Of a stretch of 55,478 bases of DNA, positions 7,946 through 16,692 are shown piece after piece; the stretch's first letter is position 1; each line of letters begins with the position of its first letter. Source of the DNA: an uncultured Spirochaetota bacterium (GTDB lineage Bacteria; Spirochaetota; Spirochaetia; Treponematales; Treponemataceae); NCBI GenBank assembly GCA_944389415.1, contig CALXMF010000005.1, positions 83,798 through 139,275 of the forward strand, in the 5' to 3' direction. A program made the position numbers and the translations under genes. The notes under the pieces were generated by a model that was given only the letters and a program-made list of their open reading frames with translations, did no database searches and was not told the origin of the DNA.

Positions 7946-9742
7946 ATGAATACACATACAATACCTGAACGTTCAGCTGTTGCTGAACAGGATACATGGG
8001 ATTTATCATCGTTATTTCCATCAGTTGATGACTGGGAAATTTCCCTCTCACAGCTACCGACACTTGCTGATGCGGCCGCATCATATAAAGGGCATTTGGC
8101 AGATAGCAGCGAAACACTTCTCGCTGCCATACAGGCGCTCTGTAAATTTGAACAAACGGCAGAAGCTGTTGGTATTTATGCTCACTTACTTACAGCAGGA
8201 GACGGTGGAGATAGCGCAAATCAGAATAAATACGGCCGTTATTTAATGGCAGCAACCGCCGCAGAAGCAAAACTGAGTTTCATAGTACCTGAAATTCAGG
8301 CAATAGATAACAGCATTATTGAGAAGTGGGTTACAAATACCTGTTTTGACGATTATCGTGTCTGGATCACTAAACTGCTGCGCATGAAACCGCACGTACT
8401 ATCTGAAAAAGAAGAAAAACTGCTTGCATTACAGACCGAAAGCGCACAGACAGCATACAAAGCATTTTCTATGCTAACAAATGTTGATCTAGATTTTGGT
8501 ATAATAGAAACAGCACAAGGCACAGTTCAACTCAGCCAGACAACATGGTCACTACTTATGGAGAATCCAGATCGTACAGTCAGACAGCACACATATCAAC
8601 AATTTTATTCTATTTTTGATGCACATAAAAATACCATCGCTGCGCTTTACGCCGGCAGCGTAAATCAAGATATCTTTGAGGCAAGAAGCCGCGGATACAC
8701 ATCTGCACGACAGGCAGCGCTTTTTCCTGATAATGTCAGCGAGATGGTATATGATAATCTGATAGATACAGTGCATACAAACCTACCCATGCTTCACCGT
8801 TATTACAGTCTGCGTAAAAAAGTACTAAAATTAGAAAATCTGCGTCATTATGATGTATATGTACCATTAGTTAGCGGAGTATCCCGCAAAACACCGTATA
8901 ATGAAGCCGTTGAGATTATCCGTCAAGCCCTTGCGCCACTCGGCAGTGAATATACGGACACCCTCTGCAGTGGTTTAACAGGAGGATGGGTTGATCGATA
9001 CGAAAACAAAGGGAAACGCTCAGGAGCGTTTTCTTCTGGCGGATATACAGGTTATCCCTACATTCTGCTAAATTATAAAGAAGATGTTATTCGCGATGTG
9101 TTCACAATGGCACATGAAGGTGGACATTCTATGCATTCATGGTATTCAGCACATTCTAATCCGTTTATGCAGTATAATTATACTATTTTTGAGGCAGAAG
9201 TAGCATCAACCTTTAACGAAGAACTTGTATTCAATTATCTGTATGAACAGGGTGATGAAAGCATGAAGGCCTATTTGCTTAGCATGCGAGCATCTGATAT
9301 TCTTGCTACATTGCACCGCCAGACAATGTTTGCTGAATATGAAAAAGAAACACACCGCCTAGCAGAAAACGGTATACCTCTAACTGTTGATGAACTGCGC
9401 TCTATATATCGAAAACTACTGGAGCAGTATTTCGGTCCTGAGATGGTATTCGAGGATACCAGTGATCTAGAAGGACTACGCATTCCACATTTCTATTCTG
9501 CATTTTATGTCTATAAATACGCGACTGGTATTTCGGCAGCACTCGCACTTGCTGACCGTGTAATAAAAGGAGGCAAAGATGAACGTGATGCATACTTTAC
9601 GTTCCTGCGCTCCGGCGGTTCCCGATATCCAATAGAATCACTCAAAATCGCCGGTGTCAATATGGAAGAAAGCACTCCAGTCCAGGCAGCATTGGACAAA
9701 TTTGCAGGTATTGTAACTCAACTTGAGCAGCTTCTACTCTGA
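7946..9742 (+). CDS. pepF: oligoendopeptidase F (M3 family)
   Basis: The 598-residue enzyme is an M3B zinc metallopeptidase that cleaves short peptides in the cytoplasm. The zinc motif HEGGH is at residues 390-394 in MAHEGGHSMHSWYS. The third ligand lies about 25-30 residues later in the segment FEAEVASTFNE. Length and domain order match bacterial PepF: helical N-terminal lobe, catalytic lobe, and the YKYATG stretch near the C-terminus. The start is set by a TATAAT box six bases upstream, which leaves no leader. Downstream, an imperfect GC hairpin separates it from a convergent gene. Confidence 0.93.
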   Translation: MNTHTIPERSAVAEQDTWDLSSLFPSVDDWEISLSQLPTLADAAASYKGHLADSSETLLAAIQALCKFEQTAEAVGIYAHLLTAGDGGDSANQNKYGRYLMAATAAEAKLSFIVPEIQAIDNSIIEKWVTNTCFDDYRVWITKLLRMKPHVLSEKEEKLLALQTESAQTAYKAFSMLTNVDLDFGIIETAQGTVQLSQTTWSLLMENPDRTVRQHTYQQFYSIFDAHKNTIAALYAGSVNQDIFEARSRGYTSARQAALFPDNVSEMVYDNLIDTVHTNLPMLHRYYSLRKKVLKLENLRHYDVYVPLVSGVSRKTPYNEAVEIIRQALAPLGSEYTDTLCSGLTGGWVDRYENKGKRSGAFSSGGYTGYPYILLNYKEDVIRDVFTMAHEGGHSMHSWYSAHSNPFMQYNYTIFEAEVASTFNEELVFNYLYEQGDESMKAYLLSMRASDILATLHRQTMFAEYEKETHRLAENGIPLTVDELRSIYRKLLEQYFGPEMVFEDTSDLEGLRIPHFYSAFYVYKYATGISAALALADRVIKGGKDERDAYFTFLRSGGSRYPIESLKIAGVNMEESTPVQAALDKFAGIVTQLEQLLL

Positions 9743-9766
9743 CAACATAAATAATAGGATAGAATA

Positions 9767-9788
9767 GGCGGCGTACTCACCCGCTGCC
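9767..9788. terminator. candidate bidirectional hairpin between pepF and convergent gene
   Basis: GGCGGCG and CGCTGCC flank an eight-base loop and pair with one G-U wobble. Looser AATAG/CTATT pairing lies outside. No T tract follows on either strand, so terminator function is only inferred from its place between convergent stops. Confidence 0.35.
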
Positions 9789-9794
9789 TGCCTA

Positions 9795-10391
9795 CTATTG
9801 GATTAAACTAAACAGCCATGCCCAGTCAAAAGAAAAACTAACACTAAGTCTTAAGCCAGCTCCATGATATCTAATATACTCAAGTTGTTCTAATTCCCAT
9901 ATTATAGCACGGTAACTGAGCGAAAAATCAAACATTATATGTTCAAAATAAAGTTTATATCCCGTGATAGGAATCACACTGACTAGCAAATCCCAGTCAT
10001 AACCAGAAGAAAGACCGTTACCAAAGAAATTAAAAAAATCTATACCGCTACCGACCCCCAGATACCAACGATCAAGCCCCATCCGAAACGGATATAGTTG
10101 TAAGAAACCTGAAAAATGCGCTGAGAAATTGTATATTTCCGTTTCTTCGGTAAGACAGAACACAGCACCTGACCATAAACGAAATGCAAATTCAGGAGAT
10201 AACGCCTTTTCATATTCAAGACCACCGCCAATTCCAAGATTACGAAGTCCCCCCCAGAAAAACTGCGTGTCAAATGAGATGAGACTTTCAGGAATTTCAT
10301 TAGTCACAGCTGGACATGGAACACATAAAAGCAAAACACAAAATATACTTACTGTACAAATTATTCGGCGAACACATCTTTTGGTGCACAT
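9795..10391 (-). CDS. exported protein, probable small outer-membrane beta-barrel
   Basis: The 198-residue product starts with a basic N-terminus and a hydrophobic core (ICTVSIFCVLLLCVPCPAV), a likely signal peptide. The rest alternates hydrophobic and polar residues with many aromatics and glycines, such as LGIGGGLEYEKAL, WYLGVGSGIDFF and GAGLRLSVSFSF. This suggests amphipathic beta strands of a small barrel or porin-like protein. I cannot name a family. It lies 42 bases downstream of the amino acid ABC ATPase on the same strand and may be its fourth operon gene. A small palindrome, TTAGAG-CC-CTCTAA (10395-10408), overlaps the ribosome-binding region. Confidence 0.65.
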   Translation of the reverse strand: MCTKRCVRRIICTVSIFCVLLLCVPCPAVTNEIPESLISFDTQFFWGGLRNLGIGGGLEYEKALSPEFAFRLWSGAVFCLTEETEIYNFSAHFSGFLQLYPFRMGLDRWYLGVGSGIDFFNFFGNGLSSGYDWDLLVSVIPITGYKLYFEHIMFDFSLSYRAIIWELEQLEYIRYHGAGLRLSVSFSFDWAWLFSLIQ

Positions 10392-10433
10392 ACCTTAGAG
10401 CCCTCTAAAGTACTCTTCAAAGGACATTGTGTA

Positions 10434-11186
10434 TTATCCATTGGAAAAACGGCGTAAAAACGCCTTTGTCCGTTCGTTTTGAGGATTAGTAATAATATCG
10501 TACGCACTTCCCTGTTCCATAATAACCCCACTATCCATAAAAATAATACGATCAGCAAGATCACGGGCAAATGCCATTTCATGAGTAACAACAATCATCG
10601 TCATTCTCTCTTCTGCAAGTGATTTAATGACTTTTAGGATTTCCCCAGTAAGTTCAGGATCTAGTGCACTTGTGGGCTCATCAAAACACAAAACTTCCGG
10701 TTTGAGAGCAAGTGCGCGAGCAATAGAAACCCGTTGCTGCTGACCTCCTGACAATTCGTATGGATATGAGTCTTTTTTATCGGTGAGCCCCATTCTATCA
10801 AGTAATGCCCGCGCTGTATCAACTGCTTCTTTTTTATCGATACCAAGCACACGAATCTGAGCCTCTGTAATATTACGCAACACAGTAAAATGAGGAAATA
10901 GATTAAAATTCTGGAAAACCATACCAGACCGTAACCCAATACGGCGCAACGTTTTTTTATCAGCATATATACCATTGTGAACAAGTACATCACCGCATAT
11001 TTCTATAGTACCAGAGGAAACAGTTTCAAGCTGATTAATGCAACGAAGCATTGTTGATTTTCCCGAACCAGACGGACCAATTATACCAAGTACCTCACCT
11101 TTATGAACTGAGAATGAAATATCTTTAATAACATCAAATGTCCCAAACGATTTTTGTAGATGTGCAACTTTGATAATTTCTATCAC
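10434..11186 (-). CDS. polar amino acid ABC transporter ATP-binding protein (GlnQ type)
   Basis: This 250-residue ATPase drives uptake through the permease encoded just upstream. It has Walker [10 protein letters not shown], the Q-loop [10 protein letters not shown] typical of GlnQ/HisP ATPases, the signature LSGGQQQR, Walker [12 protein letters not shown] and the switch histidine in VVTHEMAFA. The start is a GTG preceded by TAGGAG. The gap to the permease gene is nine bases. Specificity (glutamine, histidine, cystine or another polar amino acid) cannot be decided from sequence. Confidence 0.92.
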   Translation of the reverse strand: MIEIIKVAHLQKSFGTFDVIKDISFSVHKGEVLGIIGPSGSGKSTMLRCINQLETVSSGTIEICGDVLVHNGIYADKKTLRRIGLRSGMVFQNFNLFPHFTVLRNITEAQIRVLGIDKKEAVDTARALLDRMGLTDKKDSYPYELSGGQQQRVSIARALALKPEVLCFDEPTSALDPELTGEILKVIKSLAEERMTMIVVTHEMAFARDLADRIIFMDSGVIMEQGSAYDIITNPQNERTKAFLRRFSNG

Positions 11187-11195
11187 AGAAGACTC

Positions 11196-11831
11196 CTAAC
11201 GGTAGTAATCGAGTTTTTTTTCAAGACGGGCAAATACAAAGGATACAATCCAATTCATAATAAAATAAAATACACCTGCAATAAAAATTGGAACTGTTGA
11301 AAACTGACGGCTCGCAACATTCTGTGCAGCCAGAAAAAGTTCACTGACTCCGATTGTTTGCACCAGAGCTGTATCTTTTACCAAAGTAATTACTTCATTA
11401 CCTGCAGCAGGCAATATCCGTTTAATCACCTGTGGCAATATAATAATAAAAAAAGTCTGCTTTCGAGTAAACCCTAATACTTTTGCCGCCTCATACTGCC
11501 CTCTGGAAATTGATTCAATACCCCCACGATAAATTTCTGCAAAATAAGCCGCATAATTCAACGACATTGCAATAATGGCTGCAGTAAAACGGTCATATGA
11601 TGTATGAAAAATATAATAAGGCGCAAAATACACAAAAATAAGCTGCAGAATAAGCGGAGTTCCACGAATAATCAAAATAAATACTTTCGCTGGTACTCGC
11701 AAATACCATTTCCCCGACATTCTTGCTGCCGCAATCGGCAAACCAAGCGGTAATGAGATGACTAACGTAAGAAAAAAAACAAGTAAAGTTGTTCCCGTGC
11801 CTTCAAGCAACGCGGTCAGCAGCTTTTCCAT
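11196..11831 (-). CDS. polar amino acid ABC transporter permease
   Basis: The 211-residue inner-membrane protein has about five hydrophobic helices and the HisM/GlnP family EAA loop, readable as GQYEAAKVLGFTRKQTFF followed by ILPQVIKRILPA. The N-terminal segment TTLLVFFLTLVISLPLGLPI is the usual first helix of this family. It should form a homodimer, since only one permease gene is present. It lies between the binding-protein gene and the ATPase gene, all on the minus strand. Confidence 0.92.
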   Translation of the reverse strand: MEKLLTALLEGTGTTLLVFFLTLVISLPLGLPIAAARMSGKWYLRVPAKVFILIIRGTPLILQLIFVYFAPYYIFHTSYDRFTAAIIAMSLNYAAYFAEIYRGGIESISRGQYEAAKVLGFTRKQTFFIIILPQVIKRILPAAGNEVITLVKDTALVQTIGVSELFLAAQNVASRQFSTVPIFIAGVFYFIMNWIVSFVFARLEKKLDYYR

Positions 11832-11852
11832 AAATTATCCTGAAAAACAAAC

Positions 11853-11877
11853 ACCGGCAACACACAAGGCCGCCGGC
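11853..11877 (-). terminator. weak hairpin between binding-protein and permease genes
   Basis: CCGGC (11854-11858) and GCCGG (11872-11876) can pair across a 13-base loop in the gap between the substrate-binding gene and the permease gene. Hairpins at this place often reduce read-through so that the binding protein is made in excess. With a five-pair stem and no T tract this is only suggestive. Confidence 0.25.
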
Positions 11878-11908
11878 AACATTACTAACAAAGATACGAA
11901 TTTCCCTA

Positions 11909-12715
11909 TTATCTAGCGATAACAGTTATATCCGATCCAAACCACTTAGTAGAAATCTCCCTGACAGTACCATCGCCAGCCATCTCTTCCAAAGTTTTCT
12001 GAACAGCATTGCGTAACGCAATATCATTCTTTCTAAAACCAATTCCATACTGCTCTGATGAAAGATGTTCATCAAGCACAACAAAGTTTTTACCGGTTGT
12101 CTTTATGCTATAATTACCAACTACCAGATCCATCACCACACCATCAACTCCACCAATCTCCAGATCCATAAGTGCGGTGAGATTTTCCTTGAACTCGACA
12201 ATATTTTTTAATGATGACTTAAATTCAGGATTTGCTGCAACAGCTTCCGCAGCACTTGATCCTGCCTGCAAGCCAATTGTTTTACCAGCAAGATCAGCTA
12301 ACGTCTTATAGCCTGAATCACCGCGTACAATTATTACCTGTGCGTTATCCAGATACGGCTCTGTAAATGCCATCGCGTCTGCCCGTTCAGGCGTAATGGT
12401 AAATCCATTCCAGATACAGTCAATATTACCAGTGTTTAGTTCCTGCTCTTTTGCAGCCCAGTTTATTGGCTGACATTTCAATTCAACACCAAGACGGGAA
12501 CAAACTTCACGTGCCAGGTCAATATCAAAACCGACAATTTCATTCGATTCATCAATAAAACCAAGAGGCGGAAGAGAAGTATCCAATCCAAGAACAAAAA
12601 TACCTTTCTGCTGAATATTCTCCAAAGACATATCAGCACCACTATCCTTTTTTCCTCCAGCAAAAACGCACATCGTTACAGCAAACACAAGCGCAACAGC
12701 AATGGTCTTTCTCAT
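11909..12715 (-). CDS. amino acid ABC transporter substrate-binding protein
   Basis: The 268-residue protein begins with a signal peptide ending in CVFAGGKKD, a form common in treponemal binding proteins. A lipobox is not convincing, although Cys16 leaves a loose spirochaetal lipobox possible. The mature part has the bacterial family 3 pattern: KGIFVLGLDTSLPPLGFID, VGFDIDLAREVCSRLG, WNGFTITPERADAMAFT, and GIGFRKND near the end. It should capture a polar amino acid in the periplasm and deliver it to the downstream permease and ATPase. An AAGGAG site precedes the ATG, and it is the first gene of the operon. Confidence 0.92.
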   Translation of the reverse strand: MRKTIAVALVFAVTMCVFAGGKKDSGADMSLENIQQKGIFVLGLDTSLPPLGFIDESNEIVGFDIDLAREVCSRLGVELKCQPINWAAKEQELNTGNIDCIWNGFTITPERADAMAFTEPYLDNAQVIIVRGDSGYKTLADLAGKTIGLQAGSSAAEAVAANPEFKSSLKNIVEFKENLTALMDLEIGGVDGVVMDLVVGNYSIKTTGKNFVVLDEHLSSEQYGIGFRKNDIALRNAVQKTLEEMAGDGTVREISTKWFGSDITVIAR

Positions 12716-12789
12716 TTTTTTCTCCTTAAGATAACATTCCTATTTACTGTACACGAAACTTGCATTTTAGTAAATGGACTTCAGTAATA

Positions 12790-14229
12790 TTACAAATATT
12801 TTTCGATACATTTACGTGCAGCACCGCAGAATGCTTTTAGTTCATTAATTTGTATCAAAGTACGATCATATGCGGGGCCTCCCGGATGGTTCCGGTTTTC
12901 TACACAGGCAGAAGGAGTCAGCAACTCAAGCAAATCCGCTTCGATCAGCGGAGAACAATTCCTCAGTTCTGCAAGCGGCATCTTTTCTATATCAGGGTAA
13001 CCTTTTTCAATACATTTTCGTACAATAGCAGCAGCAACTCCATGGGCAGTTCTGAATGATATACCCTTACGTACCAGATAGTCCGCAACATCTGTCGCAT
13101 TCGCATATCCGCCAGAACAGGATAAAGCCATGCGGTCAGTATTCCAACGTGCACTGCCAATCATCTCAGTAAATACTATTACACAGGACAGTGCTGTATC
13201 ATAAGCAGAAAACAGACTGTTTTTATCTTCCTGCATATCACGATTATAAGAAAGAGGCAAACCTTTCATCATAGTCAGCAACGCCATCAGATTACCATAC
13301 ACAAGTCCAGCTCGTCCGCGAATAAGCTCCGCAAAATCAGGATTTTTTTTCTGCGGCATAATACTTGAACCGGTCGACCATTTTTCTGAAAGTTCTATAT
13401 ATTTAAATTCTTCCGTTGACCAAATAATAACTTCCTCACAGAAACGTGAAAGATGAGTCATAAGTAACGCAAGAGCGGCTGTGATTTCAATACAATAATC
13501 ACGATCCGCGACAGTATCAAGAGAATTAGCAGTTGGGGCACAAAATTCCAAGTCTGTCGCAACCATATACCGATCCAGCGGTAGCCCGCTCGTTGCAAGT
13601 GCACCCGCTCCCAGCGGACAGAACGAGATTCGTTTAAGCGAATCAGCCAAACGTTCATAATCCCGCTGAAGCATCCATGCCCATGCGCATAGATGATGCG
13701 CTAGAGTAACAGGTTGCGCACGCTGTAAATGTGTATATCCAGATATCAACGTATCACGATGATGTGTAGCAATATCAGTAAGCACTTCTATTAGTGAAAG
13801 AATTCTATTTTGTAGATCAGGAACTGCATGTCGCAGATACAACCGTTCATCAAGCGCGATCTGATCGTTACGACTTCTACCAGTATGAACTTTCTTACCA
13901 ATCTCACCAAGACGATCGGTCAATACACTTTCTAGAAAAGAATGGATATCTTCTGCAGAAAAATCAATACGCAGTCTGCCTTCTTTTAGATCAGACGATA
14001 TCTGATCTAATTCTAGAATAATTGCTTCAGCCTCATGTTGTGCAATAATACCAGTCCGTCCAAGCATGCGGACATGTGCCTGACTACCAACAATATCATC
14101 AAAAACCATCCGTTCATCAACATGAATAGAAGTTTCAAACTCCACGGCTGCCGCATTAGGTCCTTCAGTAAACCGGCCATGCCACAACGCTGCATGATTT
14201 CCACCTTCTATAGCACCCTTTTCAGCCAT
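12790..14229 (-). CDS. argH: argininosuccinate lyase
   Basis: ArgH splits argininosuccinate into arginine and fumarate. The 479-residue product contains the superfamily signature GSSIMPQKKNPDFAELIRGR near residue 290, plus TGRSRNDQIALD and HLQRAQPVTLAHH. Length is normal for the family. The ATG overlaps the stop of marC by one base (TAATG), so translation is probably coupled. No argG or other arginine gene is nearby. The coupling to marC and a metal regulator is unusual for an arginine gene. Confidence 0.95.
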   Translation of the reverse strand: MAEKGAIEGGNHAALWHGRFTEGPNAAAVEFETSIHVDERMVFDDIVGSQAHVRMLGRTGIIAQHEAEAIILELDQISSDLKEGRLRIDFSAEDIHSFLESVLTDRLGEIGKKVHTGRSRNDQIALDERLYLRHAVPDLQNRILSLIEVLTDIATHHRDTLISGYTHLQRAQPVTLAHHLCAWAWMLQRDYERLADSLKRISFCPLGAGALATSGLPLDRYMVATDLEFCAPTANSLDTVADRDYCIEITAALALLMTHLSRFCEEVIIWSTEEFKYIELSEKWSTGSSIMPQKKNPDFAELIRGRAGLVYGNLMALLTMMKGLPLSYNRDMQEDKNSLFSAYDTALSCVIVFTEMIGSARWNTDRMALSCSGGYANATDVADYLVRKGISFRTAHGVAAAIVRKCIEKGYPDIEKMPLAELRNCSPLIEADLLELLTPSACVENRNHPGGPAYDRTLIQINELKAFCGAARKCIEKYL

Positions 14230-14864
14230 TATATACCACCTATAATATTAAGTTTCACTAATCCATTATATATCAGCTGTACAGATAAACCGGAAAGAAT
14301 CAATCCCATAATCTTCTCAAGTACAAACATACCTGTAAATCCAATTAAACGAAGAAGTATATCTGCTGCACATAATGCAATATATACCGCACAAAGTCCA
14401 AGTGCTACCGCGCCGAGCAGCATCGCGGAAGCAACAAACCACGAAACAGAAGGTGTATTGACATAAATCATAATAGTCGTAATCAATCCGGGACCTGCAA
14501 TAAGAGGAATTCCTAATGGGAAAAGAGCAACCATATTGTCTCCAGCTTGAGAAGCAGTCCCATCTGCAGGAGTACTCCGGCTTCTTGGCCGACTATAAAT
14601 CATTTCAAACGCGATAAGAAAAAACAGAATACCACCAGCAATATAGAAAGCACCGGGCGTAATACCAAAAAACTGTAACAATACTCTCCCGAAAAGAATA
14701 AAAACTAATAGCACAAGTGCTGCGATGCAAACAGCTTTTTTTATAACAGTACGCTTTGTATCCTCACTCATATTCGATGTAACACTCATATATTGAGGAA
14801 TAATACCAATGGGATCAATTACAAGAAGAATTGTCAACACTAGTTTTACAAACAGCTGCCACAT
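14229..14864 (-). CDS. MarC family integral membrane protein
   Basis: The protein has six likely membrane helices and the family pattern: LLVIDPIGIIPQYMS at the N-terminus, FFGITPGAFYIAGGILFFLIA in the middle and PLGIPLIAGPGLITTIM after the central loop. MarC/UPF0056 proteins are of unclear function; some members have been proposed as amino acid exporters. I start it at the ATG at 14862-14864, four bases after the dtxR-like stop and about ten bases after a GGAG, giving 211 residues. A longer frame reaching 14912 would overlap the previous gene by 44 bases. Confidence 0.85.
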   Translation of the reverse strand: MWQLFVKLVLTILLVIDPIGIIPQYMSVTSNMSEDTKRTVIKKAVCIAALVLLVFILFGRVLLQFFGITPGAFYIAGGILFFLIAFEMIYSRPRSRSTPADGTASQAGDNMVALFPLGIPLIAGPGLITTIMIYVNTPSVSWFVASAMLLGAVALGLCAVYIALCAADILLRLIGFTGMFVLEKIMGLILSGLSVQLIYNGLVKLNIIGGI

Positions 14865-14868
14865 CAGC

Positions 14869-15228
14869 TCATTGCTCCATAAACCGGCGAATTCCCTGCA
14901 CAACATCCTCATCTATGATATGTTCTATCCGACAGGCGTTATGTTCTGCTACCTCAGCAGAGACTCCCGCAACACGAATCAGAAAATCAGTTAAAAGCAC
15001 ATGTCGGGAATATATATCAGCAGCTTTTTGTTCTCCGGTTTCAGTCAGAACTATTTCACCACCTTCTGCAAAATTAATAAATCCTTCCTGTCTAAGAATT
15101 CCCATTGCACGACTTACACTTGGTTTAGATACATTCAATTTTCTGGCTACATCGATAGAACGGACAAATCCTTTTGATTGATGCAACCGATAAATAGTTT
15201 CAAGATAGTTTTCGCCAGATTCGTACAT
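14869..15228 (-). CDS. DtxR/MntR family metal-dependent transcriptional regulator
   Basis: With the ATG at 15226-15228 the protein has 119 residues and opens with MYESGENYLETIYRLH, the usual start of this family. A winged helix follows (RSIDVARKLNVSKPSVSRAMG as recognition region), then the dimerisation and metal-binding helices with HVLLTDFL, VAEHNACRIEHI and Asp/Glu residues. It lacks a C-terminal SH3-like domain, so it is MntR-like in size. An alternative TTG start at 15271-15273 would add 15 residues and seems less likely. Targets may include the adjacent FeoB-associated gene. It heads a tight run with marC and argH. Confidence 0.88.
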   Translation of the reverse strand: MYESGENYLETIYRLHQSKGFVRSIDVARKLNVSKPSVSRAMGILRQEGFINFAEGGEIVLTETGEQKAADIYSRHVLLTDFLIRVAGVSAEVAEHNACRIEHIIDEDVVQGIRRFMEQ

Positions 15229-15278
15229 AATACGATTATATATACTAATTGAGAAAGAATCTATAGACAACAAATAGA

Positions 15279-15461
15279 TTAGTTTGATTTATGATCAAAC
15301 GGGGGGGATTCTATTAAATTATGGGAACAGTTATGGTTGCACTTGTCACAGCCACAACAACATCCTTTTGCACCACCGTTATATTTCAAGTGAACAATAC
15401 CTCTAAGAACAGCAATAATCACAATGGCCGCAGCACCAAATCCAATAATTATATTTACCAT
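15279..15461 (-). CDS. FeoB-associated Cys-rich membrane protein
   Basis: The 60-residue product has one N-terminal membrane helix (IIIGFGAAAIVIIAVLRGIV) followed by a cytosolic cysteine cluster, GCCCGCDKCNHNC. This matches the small FeoB-associated Cys-rich proteins thought to help ferrous iron transport. No feoA or feoB is present here. A strong GGAGG site precedes the ATG. The gene lies immediately upstream of the DtxR-type regulator, linking it to metal control. Confidence 0.8.
   Translation of the reverse strand: MVNIIIGFGAAAIVIIAVLRGIVHLKYNGGAKGCCCGCDKCNHNCSHNLIESPPFDHKSN
15282..15300. promoter_or_regulatory. inverted repeat upstream of dtxR-like gene
   Basis: GTTTGAT and ATCAAAC are perfect inverted arms around a five-base centre. 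They overlap the last codons of the Cys-rich gene and lie 54 bases before the regulator ATG. No T tract follows on the minus strand, so an operator is as likely as a terminator. Confidence 0.35.
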
Positions 15462-15472
15462 AAGGAACCTCC

Positions 15473-15486
15473 ATTAGAATCCTAAT
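15473..15486. promoter_or_regulatory. candidate metal-regulator operator ahead of the Cys-rich gene
   Basis: ATTAG-AATC-CTAAT is a perfect inverted repeat, just upstream of the ribosome site of the FeoB-associated gene and next to an AT-rich -10-like stretch. Read on the minus strand it contains TTAGG, similar to half sites of DtxR/IdeR boxes. This is inference by resemblance and position. Confidence 0.35.
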
Positions 15487-15704
15487 TATTTTATAAAGAT
15501 ATCTTCAACATAAACACACAATTGCACTACGGTCAAGTAAGATTTCAAAAACACTCTAGGAAAAAATCTCAATAAGAGAAATATATACTAATACACTCAA
15601 TATTTTCGACATCAATATTGTGACTATACAGAAATTTAAATAAATACTGTTTTCTTTGTAAAAAATACTCTGTACAAAATAACAAACAAACCATATGAAA
15701 TGAC

Positions 15705-15732
15705 TTGACTTTGCCTTTTTCTCAAGTATACT
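15705..15732 (+). promoter_or_regulatory. sigma-70 type promoter, leaderless, for M15 peptidase gene
   Basis: TTGACT (15705-15710), a 16-base spacer and TATACT (15727-15732) are followed by seven bases and the ATG at 15740. There is no Shine-Dalgarno sequence. Confidence 0.7.
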
Positions 15733-15739
15733 ATTTGAT

Positions 15740-16657
15740 ATGTCACTATTTATAAAAAAAGCTAATTTTATCCATAAGCCTCTTTTCTACATCATACACC
15801 TTATATTTTCTATTTTAAGTATTACACCACAGCGTTGGATTCCAATTCCTCCTGCAATTCGTGCAGTGATAGATGCATATCCTGATGAACACTTACAGGC
15901 TGGTTATGATTCTGAAAAAAAGGACTGGGTAATACAGGTTCCGAAAAATGATTCCACAGTTTTATTTTATTGGGCAGGAGGGAAACTACTTCCAGAAGAA
16001 CTGCTCGACACAGAAGATAATTATAGAGCCTTAATCTATCTCTATCCAAAAGAAATTCCTGATCCCAAAATGTTTACTCAAGCAGATATTGAACGATTCA
16101 AACGCAGTGGTGATACTGAGATTCGTCGGAATGCACCGGAACAGTACTCAGGATTTCTTGATACGATATATGACAGTGCCTCACAGGCATCTATAGAAAA
16201 ACATATCCGTACTGTCCAGTTTCTTGGAAAGTATGTCACTATTCATGAAAAAATTGTTGAACCTCTTAAAAGAGTAGAAAATAAAATTCTGAAACAGGCA
16301 GAAACAGATCCACTAGCAAAAGAGTTTATAGATACCCTATTGAGGACAGACGGATATTTGTGGCGTGAAATACGAGATACAGGCAGCCGATCCTTCCACA
16401 GTTATGCACTTGCTATTGATGTGCTACCCGTTGGATGGGGGCGCAAAATCGTATACTGGAATTGGGAAAAAAATAAAGGCAACGCCGAATGGATGTTGAT
16501 TCCCCTAAAAGACCGCTGGATTCCTCCTCTATGTATTATTGATATCTTTGAATCAGAAGGATTTATCTGGGGCGGCAAATGGGGAATCTGGGATAATATG
16601 CATTTTGAATATCGTCCTGAGCTTATACTGCTACAGCAATACTGGCCAGTATTCTAG
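15740..16657 (+). CDS. M15 family D-Ala-D-Ala carboxypeptidase-like protein
   Basis: The 305-residue protein starts with a hydrophobic segment (PLFYIIHLIFSILSI) that acts as signal peptide or anchor. The C-terminal half has the M15 zinc site: SFHSYALAIDV, with ligands His220 and Asp227, and MHFEYRPEL, with Glu290 as likely base beside His288. Such enzymes trim peptidoglycan stem peptides in the periplasm (VanY/DacY-like). The first 200 residues are less typical and may bind the wall. The gene stands alone between a long upstream gap and a hairpin shared with the convergent chemoreceptor gene. Confidence 0.8.
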   Translation: MSLFIKKANFIHKPLFYIIHLIFSILSITPQRWIPIPPAIRAVIDAYPDEHLQAGYDSEKKDWVIQVPKNDSTVLFYWAGGKLLPEELLDTEDNYRALIYLYPKEIPDPKMFTQADIERFKRSGDTEIRRNAPEQYSGFLDTIYDSASQASIEKHIRTVQFLGKYVTIHEKIVEPLKRVENKILKQAETDPLAKEFIDTLLRTDGYLWREIRDTGSRSFHSYALAIDVLPVGWGRKIVYWNWEKNKGNAEWMLIPLKDRWIPPLCIIDIFESEGFIWGGKWGIWDNMHFEYRPELILLQQYWPVF

Positions 16658-16661
16658 AATT

Positions 16662-16686
16662 TGTGCGGCAAAAGTAAAGCCGCACA
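16662..16686. terminator. perfect hairpin between convergent genes
   Basis: TGTGCGGC and GCCGCACA form an eight-pair GC-rich stem with a nine-base loop, centred between the stops of the M15 gene and the chemoreceptor gene. Neither side has a T tract, so it would be a non-canonical bidirectional terminator or 3'-end stabiliser. Confidence 0.5.
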
Positions 16687-16692
16687 GGAACC

